Program-made: the position numbers and the translations under genes
Assembly: GCF_006517395.1 (NCBI RefSeq)
Contig: NZ_VDCY01000004.1
Location: forward strand, 186,001-250,000
Reading direction: 5' to 3'
Length of the DNA stretch: 64,000 nt
Origin: Terrilactibacillus laevilacticus
GTDB lineage: Bacteria; Bacillota; Bacilli; Bacillales; Sporolactobacillaceae
Notes under the pieces: model-generated
Databases searched by the model: none
Told to the model about the DNA's origin: nothing
What the model saw: only the letters and a program-made list of their open reading frames with translations
Part shown: positions 28,736-38,637 of the stretch, piece by piece
Numbering within the stretch: position 1 is the first letter of the stretch
Layout of the letters: each line of letters opens with the position of its first letter

Positions 28736-30424
28736 ATGATGCATATATTACCTTATTTTATTGCCATCCTATTTATGACCCTTATACCGTCCATATGGCG
28801 AGAGCATTACAGAAAAACACATTTTTATTATTATCAAATTATAAAGCTATTCGTTGGTTGTTTGTATATTTTCTTCGTTACATACTTTAAATTGATCGAT
28901 TTAACGTATAGTGGCCTCTTTGTTACTTTTGTTCCTTTAATTTTAGTATCTTTTTTGATAGATATTGGAATATTTAGTCGAAAGAGAACAAAACCTATAA
29001 CATATCTCACTGGATTTATTGTAATTTTCTTGCTCGCCTATACGGGATTTCGATTTATTTACCCTTTGACGTTAGCCCACCCCAAATATAATATGGCAAA
29101 TGCACAAGTGACCAATGAAAAGGAAGAGCCTGTGGATATTCAGCATATTCCTGTTGTTCCTAAAAAGTATGCGAGATATAAATCTGAGAAGTTACTAGGT
29201 AGTGTGAGCAATTACTCATATTACGAATTAGGTGATTCCTCTATTCAAAAAATAGATAAAAAGTTGTATTGGGTAACACCTATCGAGTTTAAAGGATTTT
29301 TTCGATGGATGAAGGCAGGGACGGTACCTGGATATATAAAAATGAATGCTGAGGATGAAAATGCTGAACCTCAATTTATAAAAGAAAAAATGGACATTGT
29401 CCCTTCAGCCTATTTTAATCATCACTTAGATCGAGTGGTTAGAGCAAAATATCCTCATCTCATTCTATATGGGGATTCGTTTGAACCTGACGATAATGGA
29501 AAATCTTATTATGTTGTCAGTTACGGTCATTATACAAAGTTTCGCCAAATTCGTTCTGTTGATGGTGTCATTGTCGTAGATCCAACAAATGGGAAAATGA
29601 AACGTTATTCTATGTCAAATGTTCCTTCGTTTATTGATCAAGTCATCCCGGATTCTATTGCGGAAGAAAGAAATGAATGGTTTGGAAAGTATAAACATGG
29701 TTTCTTCAACAGTCTAATAGGGAAAAAGGATGTACATGAGCCAACGAAATGGAAGGGTCAAGATGAGGTTACGGCGGTTTTTAATCGAAAGGGTCAAATG
29801 CAATGGTTTACTGATCATACGATTAATAATACTAATTCAGGTTCGATGGTCGGTTATACATTAATGGATGCAAGATCAGGTCAATTGACATATTACACAA
29901 AAGCAAATGGTATTATTAATGGTGGAGCAGCTATTAACGTTGTAAATAAGACGTTTAAACGTGAAGGATATAAAGCCGTAGGACCAACCCTTTATAACAT
30001 TTATGGTCAGTATTCTTGGGTTGTTCCTGTGTTAGATGATAATGGGGTCTTCAGAAATTTAGCTGTTGTTAATGCAGAAAATGAAAAAATGATGGGATAT
30101 AGTGACAACAAAAGAGACACTTTCAATAATTACAAAAACAAACTATCATTAAATATGGAAGATAATGCCGTTCCGTCAGACATGGCTAATACGAAAACGT
30201 TAGAAGGAAAAGTTATTCGTGTTTATAAAGCTTTTGAGAATAATCGAACCATCACGCAATTTATGATAAAGGGGCAAACTCAAATTTTCACCGTGACTTC
30301 GACAAAGTTTCCATACTCGGTTTTCTTAGAGCCAGGGGAAAGTGTGCGAATCCAATATGTGGATAATCAACAAGATACGGCAACAGTTATGCAGTTTGCA
30401 AATTTGTCACAAAAGAACGAATAA
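28736..30424 (+). CDS. Membrane protein with large C-terminal domain, function unknown
   Basis: 562 residues. Four hydrophobic helices at roughly residues 3-20, 35-55, 60-80 and 88-108 are followed by about 450 soluble residues, probably outside the membrane. Distinct pieces are GYIKMNAEDENAEPQ, SYGHYTKFRQIRSVDGVIVVDP, GYTLMDARSGQLTYYTKANG and YNIYGQYSWVVPVLDDNGVF. I do not recognise a family with confidence. GGAAAGGAAG lies upstream of ATG ATG. It has a terminator-like leader hairpin and stands alone between yutM and yumB. Confidence 0.75.
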   Translation: MMHILPYFIAILFMTLIPSIWREHYRKTHFYYYQIIKLFVGCLYIFFVTYFKLIDLTYSGLFVTFVPLILVSFLIDIGIFSRKRTKPITYLTGFIVIFLLAYTGFRFIYPLTLAHPKYNMANAQVTNEKEEPVDIQHIPVVPKKYARYKSEKLLGSVSNYSYYELGDSSIQKIDKKLYWVTPIEFKGFFRWMKAGTVPGYIKMNAEDENAEPQFIKEKMDIVPSAYFNHHLDRVVRAKYPHLILYGDSFEPDDNGKSYYVVSYGHYTKFRQIRSVDGVIVVDPTNGKMKRYSMSNVPSFIDQVIPDSIAEERNEWFGKYKHGFFNSLIGKKDVHEPTKWKGQDEVTAVFNRKGQMQWFTDHTINNTNSGSMVGYTLMDARSGQLTYYTKANGIINGGAAINVVNKTFKREGYKAVGPTLYNIYGQYSWVVPVLDDNGVFRNLAVVNAENEKMMGYSDNKRDTFNNYKNKLSLNMEDNAVPSDMANTKTLEGKVIRVYKAFENNRTITQFMIKGQTQIFTVTSTKFPYSVFLEPGESVRIQYVDNQQDTATVMQFANLSQKNE

Positions 30425-30567
30425 TGATGTTGACCTTTTAGTGAGTTATTCGGAATATAAGGGTCGTTAGGCTTGAAAAATACACAAAAAAGACATATTA
30501 TTAATTATGGATGAAGTTGATTATTGAAGCAAAAGATGTTTTCAAATAGATGTTTTTTGCTAAAAAA

Positions 30568-30608
30568 GAGCGTGTTCAAAAAATGAGGATATTTTTTTGA
30601 ACAGCCTC
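30568..30608 (-). repeat. Repeat family A, copy A7 (41-bp ends-only remnant)
   Basis: GAGCGTGTTCAAAAAATG, then ATTTTTTTGAACAGCCTC: both terminal repeats with nearly all of the interior lost. No matching target duplication is seen. Confidence 0.7.
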
Positions 30609-30658
30609 CTCAAAATCAATACAGTTTGAACATACTATTAGAGAAGTGGGTGTGACCA

Positions 30659-31879
30659 GTGAGCAAACCAAAAATATTAATTCTAGGTGCTGGCTACGGT
30701 GGATTGATGACTACCGTACGTTTAACAAAAGAACTAAGCAATGAAGATGCAGATATTACGTTAGTTAACAAACACAATTATCACTATGAATCAACTTGGT
30801 TACATGAAGTATCGGCTGGAACGATTCATCATGACAAAGCAAGAGTTCTAATTAAAAATGTTATTAATACAAACCGTGTCAATTTTGTTCAAGATTCAGT
30901 GCGAGAAATCAAGAAAGACGAAAAGAAAGTTATCCTTAAAAATGGAGAACTCACATATGATTATCTTGTTATCGCTCTTGGTTTTGAATCAGCAACATTT
31001 GGTATCAAAGGTTTAGATGAATACGCCTTTGCAATGCGTAGTATTAACACAGCTCGTAGAATTCGTGAGCACATTGATTACCAATTTGCTAACTATAACA
31101 ATGACAAAAATGCTACGCCTGAACAATTAGCGATTGTTGTCGGCGGTGGTGGTTTCAGTGGAATCGAGCTTCTTGGTGAACTCGTTAACCGCGTACCTCA
31201 ATTATGCAGAGAGTATGATATCGATCCAACACTCGTTAAAATCACCAACGTTGAAGGAGCTCCGTCCATTTTACCTGGATTTGATCCTGAACTTGTGACT
31301 TACGCAAAAAACTACCTCGAGTCAAAAGGTGTACAATTTAAGTTAAATACATTCATTAAAGAAGTCACACCTGGTAGTGTAAAAATGCAAACTAAAGGTA
31401 GCGAAGAGCTTGAAGAAATTAAAGCAGGTACAATTATTTGGACTGGCGGAGTAAAAGCGAATTCTATCGTTGAAAACTCTGGTTTTGAAACAAATCGCAG
31501 TAAAGTTCCTGTTAAAGGTGATTTACGTGCGCCTGATGATGATTCAGTCTTTGTTGTTGGTGATTGTGCCTTAATTATGAATGAAGAATCAGGTCGTCCT
31601 TATCCACCAACTGCACAGATTGCTCTTCAAGAAGCCAATGTAATAGCTAGAAACATTAAACACGTTCTTAAAAATGAACCAACTGAAACCTTTGTTTATA
31701 AATCAAAAGGTACTGTGGCTTCTCTCGGACATAGTGACGCCATTGGTGTTGTATTTGGTGATAAAAAACTCAAAGGTAAGGCTGCTGCAACCATGAAAAA
31801 AGTCATTGATGATAGATCATTGTTCTTACAAGGTGGGGTAGGTTTACTACTTAAAAAAGGTAAATTCAAACCATTTTAA
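30659..31879 (+). CDS. yumB: Type II NADH dehydrogenase-like protein (YumB)
   Basis: 406 residues, the B. subtilis YumB length. Two dinucleotide folds: [17 protein letters not shown] for FAD and [17 protein letters not shown] for NAD(P)H. Also TGGVKAN and [27 protein letters not shown], where FAD and quinone bind. Such monotopic membrane enzymes pass electrons from NADH to menaquinone without proton pumping. GTG start at 30659 has only a weak ribosome site (GTGGGTG). Close to yuiC as in B. subtilis. Followed by a 17-bp stem terminator. Confidence 0.92.
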   Translation: MSKPKILILGAGYGGLMTTVRLTKELSNEDADITLVNKHNYHYESTWLHEVSAGTIHHDKARVLIKNVINTNRVNFVQDSVREIKKDEKKVILKNGELTYDYLVIALGFESATFGIKGLDEYAFAMRSINTARRIREHIDYQFANYNNDKNATPEQLAIVVGGGGFSGIELLGELVNRVPQLCREYDIDPTLVKITNVEGAPSILPGFDPELVTYAKNYLESKGVQFKLNTFIKEVTPGSVKMQTKGSEELEEIKAGTIIWTGGVKANSIVENSGFETNRSKVPVKGDLRAPDDDSVFVVGDCALIMNEESGRPYPPTAQIALQEANVIARNIKHVLKNEPTETFVYKSKGTVASLGHSDAIGVVFGDKKLKGKAAATMKKVIDDRSLFLQGGVGLLLKKGKFKPF

Positions 31880-31896
31880 TATTTGGTAAATTAATT

Positions 31897-31935
31897 AAAA
31901 GGCTATCGATGTCATAGACATCGATAGCCTTTTAA
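31897..31935 (+). terminator. Terminator of yumB
   Basis: AAAAGGCTATCGATGTC, loop ATA, GACATCGATAGCCTTTT: perfect 17-bp stem, usable on both strands. Confidence 0.92.
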
Positions 31936-32068
31936 AATACGAATAATGTTTCTTTCATACAACCCAGAGGTTGCCTTTTCCACTCTTTAAATGAGGTACT
32001 AGGGAAAATTTAATGTATACCCTTGGAAAAATGGCTTTATTGGTTCTCTTTTAATTAGCTCTGAAAAA

Positions 32069-32228
32069 TTCCGCATTAACGGCTAGTAACCACCTCAAGG
32101 GAATGAGTGTAAACGAGCATTCCTTAGGTTGGGGGATGACGCAGGCTAAAAACGCGACGTCCTGTCGCAACGCCTGGACTAGCACTTCTGTGCGTCGAAA
32201 AATCCCCACTGATGGAAGTTTCACTTTA
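32069..32228 (+). repeat. Repeat family B, copy B6 (variant, 160 bp)
   Basis: CCGCATTAACGGCTAGTAACC, GGATGACGCAGGCTAAAAAC, GCGACGTCCTGTCGC perfect hairpin, GCACTTCTGTGCGTCG, TTTCACTTTA. The left-middle part is shorter and different from other copies. It does not abut a stop codon. Confidence 0.8.
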
Positions 32229-32351
32229 TGAAATAGCCGAGAACACTCGTGACTTTAGTCATGAGAGGTTCAGAAGGTGAAACTGGTGCAATCAATATAA
32301 TACATAATGAAAAAGAAATGGGGGATACTTTTATTATAGGAGCGTGAAAAA

Positions 32352-32903
32352 ATGGTGAAGGAATATAACATCTACGGAAAGAAACGAAACTCTACTATGT
32401 TTCTTTTTTTATGTTTATTTTTTTGTCAAACAACATCCCATACAATTGCATTGGGAAAGACGGCATATAGTCATCAAACTAATGGTGTCGTTTTGGGTGT
32501 GACCGAATTGAATACTTATCCACATCATAAAGTCATGACGACAGGTTATACGGCAGGAAAAGAATCTACAGGAAAACTGCCAAAAGACAAGTCTTATGGG
32601 ATTACATATAGTGGGGTAAGAGTTACGAGAGACGTATTTTCTACAATTGCGGCTGATCCTCAAATCTACCCAATTGGAACAATTTTATATATTCCAGGGT
32701 ACGGATACGGTGTTGTAGCTGATACGGGAAACGCCATCAAAGGCTATACATTGGACCTGTATTTTAAAACGGTCGATGATGTATATAAACAATGGGGGAA
32801 GAAGCAACTTGATGTTTACACCATTAAAAGAGGACGGGGCGTCTTAACAGAAGCCGTACTTAAGCACTTAAACCATGATAAAACCATCCAGGTGTCAAAA
32901 TGA
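32352..32903 (+). CDS. yuiC: YuiC-like 3D-domain protein
   Basis: 183 residues with an N-terminal hydrophobic signal or anchor (about residues 16-34). The C-terminal 3D domain has [27 protein letters not shown] and [17 protein letters not shown], carrying the three aspartates of this double-psi barrel. The fold acts as a muramidase/lytic transglycosylase in stationary-phase survival proteins. AGGAG precedes ATG 32352. Next to yumB as in B. subtilis. Confidence 0.9.
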   Translation: MVKEYNIYGKKRNSTMFLFLCLFFCQTTSHTIALGKTAYSHQTNGVVLGVTELNTYPHHKVMTTGYTAGKESTGKLPKDKSYGITYSGVRVTRDVFSTIAADPQIYPIGTILYIPGYGYGVVADTGNAIKGYTLDLYFKTVDDVYKQWGKKQLDVYTIKRGRGVLTEAVLKHLNHDKTIQVSK

Positions 32904-32917
32904 TACATTTATTTAAT

Positions 32918-33286
32918 TTAATCAGTACGAATAATTTTCCAGATCTCTTGTAATTTCTTCATTTTATCCGGATGATCTAGCAGATCATTAATAAATTGTT
33001 CTAAATTAGGGAACTGTCTAATTCGATTAATGAATTTGATATCTTGATCACTTGAGTATGTGAAATTAAATTCGCGAACTTGATCTGTTCGACCTAATAA
33101 ATAATCAGTCGTTACTTGGAAAAAATCTGCAATAAGTATAAGTGTATCTGGATCTGGTTTTCGATTGTTTGATTCATATCGACTGAGTTGAACATTTGAA
33201 ATATTCAGTTTTTCTGCTAGTTCTTTTTGAGAATAACCAGCTATTTCTCGTAAATTGCGGATTCGAAAACCAAGTATGTTCCTCAT
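32918..33286 (-). CDS. XRE-family transcriptional regulator
   Basis: 122 residues. The N-terminal Cro/CI helix-turn-helix spans about residues 7-62 (LREIAGYSQKELAEKLNISNVQLSRYESNNRKPDPDT is the recognition region). A C-terminal 55-residue tail follows (FINRIRQFPNLEQFINDLL). It is divergent from another XRE gene at 33446, with 159 bp between. This resembles a phage-type or developmental switch pair, but no phage genes are nearby. Confidence 0.88.
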   Translation of the reverse strand: MRNILGFRIRNLREIAGYSQKELAEKLNISNVQLSRYESNNRKPDPDTLILIADFFQVTTDYLLGRTDQVREFNFTYSSDQDIKFINRIRQFPNLEQFINDLLDHPDKMKKLQEIWKIIRTD

Positions 33287-33379
33287 TTAGAGATGCACCT
33301 TTCAATAATTTGCGTCTTAAAAATTTTATCATGATCACAAATTACCGAATGGTTAATTGACAAAAAGGAAAACACTTTT

Positions 33380-33407
33380 TTGATTTATCATAAAATAATG
33401 GTATAAT
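33380..33407 (+). promoter_or_regulatory. SigA-type promoter of the second XRE gene
   Basis: TTGATT (33380-33385), 16-nt spacer, TATAAT (33402-33407). TTACC-N4-GGTTAA nearby upstream (about 33342-33356) may be a regulator site. Confidence 0.55.
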
Positions 33408-33445
33408 CACATTAAGAGTTACCAATTAGGCAAAGGGTGATTATA

Positions 33446-33730
33446 TTGAAAAAATTAACTGTAAATTTGGAAAAATTAAAGAAAATAAGAAAGTCTAAAA
33501 TGACATTAAAAGAAATATCGACATCCTTAGGCTATCAAAGTCCGAATGGTTATTACTATCTTGAATCAGGTCGAAGTAAATTTACTGCAGATACGTTAGC
33601 TCAAGTCTCAATTATATTAAATGTACCGCTTATTGACTTATTTTGTGAAGTAGAGGAGCATGAAAAGACGGGTATAAATGATGATTCATGTAGCGCTGAC
33701 AATCCAAATAATATGGCAAGTTTTATCTAA
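33446..33730 (+). CDS. Small XRE-family DNA-binding protein
   Basis: 94 residues from TTG 33446 (AAAGGGTG 6 nt upstream; GTG 33437 is in frame but overlaps that site). A single helix-turn-helix at about residues 5-60: MTLKEISTSLGYQSPNGYYYLESGRSKF and ILNVPLIDLFCE. A short acidic tail follows. Divergent to the other XRE gene, so cross-regulation is plausible. Confidence 0.8.
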   Translation: MKKLTVNLEKLKKIRKSKMTLKEISTSLGYQSPNGYYYLESGRSKFTADTLAQVSIILNVPLIDLFCEVEEHEKTGINDDSCSADNPNNMASFI

Positions 33731-34049
33731 ATATCAGGTGAAAAAAGATCCATAAAAAAGTCCCCTTAAACGAATATTCATGATAGAATAAAACTATCCT
33801 AATCCGTATTATTCTACTTGAATTGAAACGACATTTAAGAAAATTCCCAATCATGAACTTCCTTGCCTCACTTCTTAAGATTTTTTATATATAGAGGTGG
33901 GGCTTTGGTCATGGAATAACCCCTAAATTAATGGGAGTCATTTTTTAAAATGAATCGATGGATTACTAGGCAATTTGAATTTTGAATGATAAACTTAAAT
34001 TGGTAAAGTCATGCATTTTTTTGTTTGACATCGAAAGGGGATTTTAAAA
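33731..34049. other. asnB upstream region
   Basis: 319 bp. No T-box consensus (no AGGGTGG-type element) and no clear terminator or repeat. Weak pairing TTAAGAA/TTCTTAA across 33835-33880 precedes a T run. Confidence 0.35.
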
Positions 34050-35939
34050 GTGTGTGGATTTTGTGGGTTTATATCAAATGAATCATTAGTACCTGAACAA
34101 CATGATCAAAATCTAATGCCTGAAAGAGCAAATATTATCACTCATCGTGGTCCAGACGATGTTGGTTACTATACAGATGATAAAGTACAATTAGCCTTTA
34201 GACGTTTAAGTATTATTGATTTAGAAGGAGGTCATCAACCTCTACCTTATGAAAATGAACGCTACCATATTATATTTAACGGTGAAATCTATAACTATTT
34301 AGAAATAAAAGAAGAACTAATAGAAAAAGGTTACACGTTCAAAACGTCATCTGACACAGAAGTCCTTTTAGCATTGTATGCTGATCGAAAAGAAGAAGCC
34401 ATGCAAAGTCTTCGGGGGATGTTTGGATTTGTTATTTGGGACAAGCAAGAGCGTACACTATTTGCTGCACGAGATCATTTTGGTATTAAACCTTTCTATT
34501 ATATGGATACAGAAGAGGGCATATTTTTCGCTTCTGAAAAGAAAAGTATGTTAGTTGGTGAAGAGTCTCATCCTGTATTTAAACAAGCATTACAACAATA
34601 TTTAACTTATCAGTTTGTACCAGAGCCTTATACAATGGCCGAAAATATTAAACGTCTTGAGCCAGGACATTATCTTATAAAAAAAGAAAATGAACCATTA
34701 CGCATTGAAGCTTATTGGCGTCCTAGTTTCTCACCCGTTCATCAATCACTTGATGATGCTAAGACGAAGATAAGAAATGTCCTTCGTGACTCCGTTAAAA
34801 TGCATATGAGAAGTGATGTGCCGGTTGGTGCTTTTCTTTCTAGTGGAATTGACTCGACGAGCATCGTCGCATTAGCAAAAGAGTTTCATCCAAGCATCCA
34901 AACGTTTACAGTTGGATTTGAACGTGAAGGTTATAGTGAGATCGATATTGCCAAAGACTCAGCTGAAAAATTAGGAGTTGACAATATACATACAGTGATC
35001 ACTCCTGAAGCATTTGTACAGGAATTACCTCGGATTATTTGGCATATGGATGACCCAGTAGCAGATCCAGCAGCTGTCCCTTTATATTTTGTTGCAAAGA
35101 AAGCGAGCGAGCATGTTAAAGTCGTTCTTTCTGGTGAAGGGGCAGATGAGCTCTTTGGTGGGTATAACATCTACCGTGAACCTTTAGCTTTAAATTGGTT
35201 TAATAAGATACCAACGCCAGGAAAGAACATAATGAAAAAGCTGGCTGAAAAAATGCCGGAAGATATGAAAGGTCGCAGTTATATTCTTCGTGGATGTACA
35301 CCTATAGAAGATCGATATATTGGGAATGCCTATATGTTTGACGAAGCTGAGAAACAATTTGTTCTGAAAACACATCAAGATTCAATTAATTTCACCGACA
35401 TTACTAGGCCTTTATATGACCGATCAAAATCGTATGATAGTGTTGAGAAAATGCAATTCGTTGATATTCATACGTGGATGAGAGGGGATATTCTTGTTAA
35501 AGCAGATCGAATGACGATGGCCCATTCGCTTGAGCTTCGTGTACCATTTCTTGATAAAGAAGTCTTTGAAGTGGCTAAAACGATTCCTTCTTCTTTAAAG
35601 ACAGCTGAAAAAACAACAAAATATGCGTTAAGAGAAGCTATGCGAGGAATTGTTCCAGATTCGATTCTTTATCGTAAAAAATTGGGCTTTCCAGTGCCAA
35701 TTCGGGTATGGTTGAAAAATGAATTATATGAATGGGCAACACAATTGATACGAGAAAGTAATACTGAAGAATATATTAATAAATCTTATGTATTGAAACT
35801 TCTTGATGATCATAAAAATGGAAAGCGTGATAATAGCAGAAAGATATGGACCGTTCTTGTGTTTATGATTTGGCATCAAATTTATATTGAAAAAGCATTA
35901 TTTATCGAAACAAAAAAATTAGATCCAGTTAAAAATTAA
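34050..35939 (+). CDS. asnB: AsnB, glutamine-hydrolysing asparagine synthetase
   Basis: 629 residues. The GTG start gives MCGF so the nucleophile cysteine is position 2, exposed after Met removal; AAAGGGGA is 8 nt upstream. Glutaminase domain: THRGPDDVGYY, RRLSIIDLEGGHQPL, FNGEIYNYLEI. Synthetase domain: SSGIDSTSIVALAKEF (PP-loop), SGEGADELFGGYNIYREPL and the C-terminal RKKLGFPVPIR. It resembles B. subtilis AsnB most closely. In Bacilli some AsnB-type enzymes amidate diaminopimelate in peptidoglycan, an alternative role here. Confidence 0.95.
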   Translation: MCGFCGFISNESLVPEQHDQNLMPERANIITHRGPDDVGYYTDDKVQLAFRRLSIIDLEGGHQPLPYENERYHIIFNGEIYNYLEIKEELIEKGYTFKTSSDTEVLLALYADRKEEAMQSLRGMFGFVIWDKQERTLFAARDHFGIKPFYYMDTEEGIFFASEKKSMLVGEESHPVFKQALQQYLTYQFVPEPYTMAENIKRLEPGHYLIKKENEPLRIEAYWRPSFSPVHQSLDDAKTKIRNVLRDSVKMHMRSDVPVGAFLSSGIDSTSIVALAKEFHPSIQTFTVGFEREGYSEIDIAKDSAEKLGVDNIHTVITPEAFVQELPRIIWHMDDPVADPAAVPLYFVAKKASEHVKVVLSGEGADELFGGYNIYREPLALNWFNKIPTPGKNIMKKLAEKMPEDMKGRSYILRGCTPIEDRYIGNAYMFDEAEKQFVLKTHQDSINFTDITRPLYDRSKSYDSVEKMQFVDIHTWMRGDILVKADRMTMAHSLELRVPFLDKEVFEVAKTIPSSLKTAEKTTKYALREAMRGIVPDSILYRKKLGFPVPIRVWLKNELYEWATQLIRESNTEEYINKSYVLKLLDDHKNGKRDNSRKIWTVLVFMIWHQIYIEKALFIETKKLDPVKN

Positions 35940-35966
35940 AGAGGGCAGCTTATGCTCTCTTTTTTA
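35940..35966 (+). terminator. Terminator of asnB
   Basis: AGAGGGCA, loop GCTTA, TGCTCTCT and TTTTTT immediately after the stop codon. Confidence 0.85.
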
Positions 35967-36255
35967 CGCTTTAAATTTAAGGTATAAAGTATAAATGAAT
36001 CTAGGCATCTGTCTGAACCTTAAAGGATCCATTAGATAAATCAAAATACAGGTCATTCTTGTTGCTTAACCGACATTTTTCAACAGTTTTTAGCATTATT
36101 TCCTGGGACATAAGCTATAATCAAGTTTTAGGTGCTCGTTATTTAAGAAAGGCTTAAAAAAATACGACAAAAGAAATCTATTTTTAAGAATTTTGTCTTA
36201 TGTGAGTGTTGTGTGGTATACTTTAAAAGCTAATAAATGTTTAGGAGTTGTTTTC

Positions 36256-36666
36256 ATGCAATTGAATGTCAATGTTGGTGATATAGTTGAAGGAAAAGTA
36301 ACAGGTATAAAGCCTTTTGGTGCTTTTGTTGCACTTGATAATGAACATCAAGGACTTGTTCATATTTCTGAGGTAGCCCATAAATATGTTAAAGATATCA
36401 ATGACTTATTAAGTGTTGGGGACCCTGTTAAAGTCAAAGTGTTAACAGTTGATGAGGAATCCGGAAAAATTTCTCTTTCAATAAGAGCAACAGAACCTGC
36501 TCCAAAGGCTGAACCGAAAAAAACTTTTTCTCCTAGAAATCGCTCATCTAGAACAGAATCTACAGATAAACAACCAGGTTTTAATACATTAGAAGAAAAG
36601 TTAAAAGACTGGTTAAAAGAATCTAACGACCGTCAAGCACAATTAAATAAACGTCTAAAGAAATAA
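36256..36666 (+). CDS. yugI: YugI, S1-domain RNA-binding protein (GSP13 family)
   Basis: 136 residues from ATG 36256 (TTAGGAG upstream). The first 75 residues are one S1 domain: GDIVEGKVTGIKPFGAFVALD, GLVHISEVAHKYV, VKVKVLTVDEESGKISLSIRA. A basic, disordered tail follows, ending in a charged helix. Related to general stress protein 13 and likely a ribosome or RNA associated factor. It heads the conserved yugI-yuzA-pgi-yugO block. Confidence 0.92.
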   Translation: MQLNVNVGDIVEGKVTGIKPFGAFVALDNEHQGLVHISEVAHKYVKDINDLLSVGDPVKVKVLTVDEESGKISLSIRATEPAPKAEPKKTFSPRNRSSRTESTDKQPGFNTLEEKLKDWLKESNDRQAQLNKRLKK

Positions 36667-36683
36667 ACTTTAGTTCCATTAAA

Positions 36684-36727
36684 AAGCTGATTCTTAAAGT
36701 TAGACAACTTGCGAATCAGCTTGTTTT
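36684..36727. terminator. Shared terminator of yugI and yuzA
   Basis: AAGCTGATTC ... GAATCAGCTTGTTTTT on plus; T run also on the minus side. Genes converge here. Confidence 0.8.
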
Positions 36728-36730
36728 TAT

Positions 36731-36961
36731 TTAATGTGTTGTTGTTTGATGGGAATGTTCGGCTTGTTCACTTGGCCTGAAAAGTAATGTTAGGCAATAA
36801 AGGGCACAAATTCCAACAATACCATAAATGATGCGTGCAAGAGCACTATTTTGGCCTCCAAAAACAGCAGCGACTAAATCAAAATTAAAGAAACCAATTA
36901 ATCCCCAATTTATGCCACCGATGATGAGTAAAGCCAGTGCAAAACGTTGTAAACCACCCAT
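36731..36961 (-). CDS. yuzA: YuzA, DUF378 small membrane protein
   Basis: 76 residues with two membrane helices: ALALLIIGGINWGLIGFFNFDLVAAVF (the DUF378 signature) and ARIIYGIVGICALYCLTLL. C-terminus is His/Thr rich. Function unknown. AGGAGG lies upstream. Located between yugI and pgi as in B. subtilis. Confidence 0.9.
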   Translation of the reverse strand: MGGLQRFALALLIIGGINWGLIGFFNFDLVAAVFGGQNSALARIIYGIVGICALYCLTLLFRPSEQAEHSHQTTTH

Positions 36962-37220
36962 TTTTATACCTCCTTTTTTGGCACATTATTAGCTTTCCAA
37001 GAGCCATATTAAATTATACATATGTAAATAAAACAACAACTAAAAAGTGTCAATATGTGCGATTTCGATGTATTATTATAAAAATTATTGTATAATGATA
37101 TACGATAAAGATATTTTTCATATTCTCTCTGCGATTTCTGTAAGCGATTGCTACAAATGAGTCTATGAAAGTCTTTTAGAACTAAGTAAACAGTTTTACA
37201 TATTAGGAGGCGTTTTGTAC

Positions 37221-38576
37221 ATGAGTAATAAAGTTACATTTGATTACAGTAATGCACTCACTTTTTTCGCTGAACATGAATTAGATTACTTAGCTGGTGC
37301 AGTTGAAACAGCTCATAAAGCACTTCATGAAGGTACAGGAGCAGGGAATGATTTCGTTGGTTGGCTTAATTTACCGACTGACTACGATAAAGAAGAGTTC
37401 GCTCGTATCCAAAAGTCTGCAGAAAAAATTAAAAATGACTCAGATGTTCTTGTTGTGATTGGTATTGGTGGCTCTTATCTAGGTGCACGTGCGGCCATTG
37501 AAACGTTAAATCATTCTTTCTATAATATACTTGATCAATCAGAACGTAAAACACCACAAGTCTTCTTTGTTGGAAACAGCATTAGTCCAACGTACACAAA
37601 AGAATTGTTTGATGTACTCAAAAATAAAGATGTGTCTGTCAATGTTATCTCAAAATCAGGTACAACAACAGAACCCGCTATTGCATTCAGATTATTTAAA
37701 GGTTTCTTAGAAGAGAAATATGGAAAAGAAGAAGCCAAAGGAAGAATATATGCAACGACAGATAAAGCAAGAGGGGCCCTTAAAACATTAGCTGATAATG
37801 AAGGCTATGAAACCTTCGTGATCCCTGATGATGTTGGCGGACGTTATTCTGTTCTAACGGCAGTAGGTCTTCTTCCAATTGCTGTAAGTGGTGTTGATAT
37901 TGATGAAATGATGACTGGAGCTCGTGATGCACAAAACGATTTTAACGAGCCTGAATTGAGAAAGAACCAAGCTTATCAATATGCGGTTAGTCGTAATGTC
38001 CTTTATAATAAAGGGAAAAATATTGAATTACTTGTGAACTACGAACCAGGGTTACATTATTTCTCTGAGTGGTGGAAACAACTCTTTGGAGAAAGTGAAG
38101 GCAAAGATCACAAAGCCCTTTACCCTGCTTCAGCTGATTTTTCAACGGATCTCCATTCATTAGGCCAATATATTCAAGAAGGTCGTCGCCAGTTAATTGA
38201 AACGGCCTTATATGTAGAAAAATCTAGACAAGATATTGTCATTGAAGAAGATGCAGATAATCTTGATAAATTGAATTACTTAGCTGGTAAGACAATGGAT
38301 TTTGTTAATAAAAAAGCGTTTGAAGGGACATTACTTGCTCACACTGATGGCGAAGTACCCAATCTTGTTGTAAAAATACCTGAATTAACCCCTTATCACT
38401 TTGGCTACCTTGTTTATTTCTTCGAAAAAGCGTGTGCAATAAGTGGCTATCTCTTAGGTGTTAATCCTTTTGATCAACCAGGTGTTGAAGCATATAAGAA
38501 AAATATGTTTGCTCTACTTGGTAAACCTGGGTTTGAAGCTGAGAAAGCAGAACTTGAAAAAAGATTAAATAAATAA
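37221..38576 (+). CDS. pgi: Pgi, glucose-6-phosphate isomerase
   Basis: 451 residues from ATG 37221, the Bacillus length; TAGGAGG is 10 nt upstream and an in-frame TTG at 37215 is less well placed. It interconverts glucose-6-phosphate and fructose-6-phosphate. Signatures: [50 protein letters not shown] and the C-terminal [31 protein letters not shown]. Monocistronic with its own terminator. Confidence 0.97.
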   Translation: MSNKVTFDYSNALTFFAEHELDYLAGAVETAHKALHEGTGAGNDFVGWLNLPTDYDKEEFARIQKSAEKIKNDSDVLVVIGIGGSYLGARAAIETLNHSFYNILDQSERKTPQVFFVGNSISPTYTKELFDVLKNKDVSVNVISKSGTTTEPAIAFRLFKGFLEEKYGKEEAKGRIYATTDKARGALKTLADNEGYETFVIPDDVGGRYSVLTAVGLLPIAVSGVDIDEMMTGARDAQNDFNEPELRKNQAYQYAVSRNVLYNKGKNIELLVNYEPGLHYFSEWWKQLFGESEGKDHKALYPASADFSTDLHSLGQYIQEGRRQLIETALYVEKSRQDIVIEEDADNLDKLNYLAGKTMDFVNKKAFEGTLLAHTDGEVPNLVVKIPELTPYHFGYLVYFFEKACAISGYLLGVNPFDQPGVEAYKKNMFALLGKPGFEAEKAELEKRLNK

Positions 38577-38600
38577 ATTTGATGATTTGTCCTATGATCT

Positions 38601-38632
38601 AAAAACTTCGCCTATAGGCGAAGTTTTTTTGT
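38601..38632. terminator. Shared terminator of pgi and the channel gene
   Basis: AAACTTCGCCTATAGGCGAAGTTT palindrome (38603-38626) flanked by A5 and T7 runs; bidirectional. Confidence 0.9.
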
Positions 38633-38637
38633 AAAGA

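Noticed and set aside
32918-33730. Prophage lysogeny module
   Set aside because: Only two XRE genes are present, with no integrase or phage structural genes and ordinary chromosomal genes on both sides.
33731-34049. T-box riboswitch before asnB
   Set aside because: No T-box consensus or specifier/antiterminator structure could be found.
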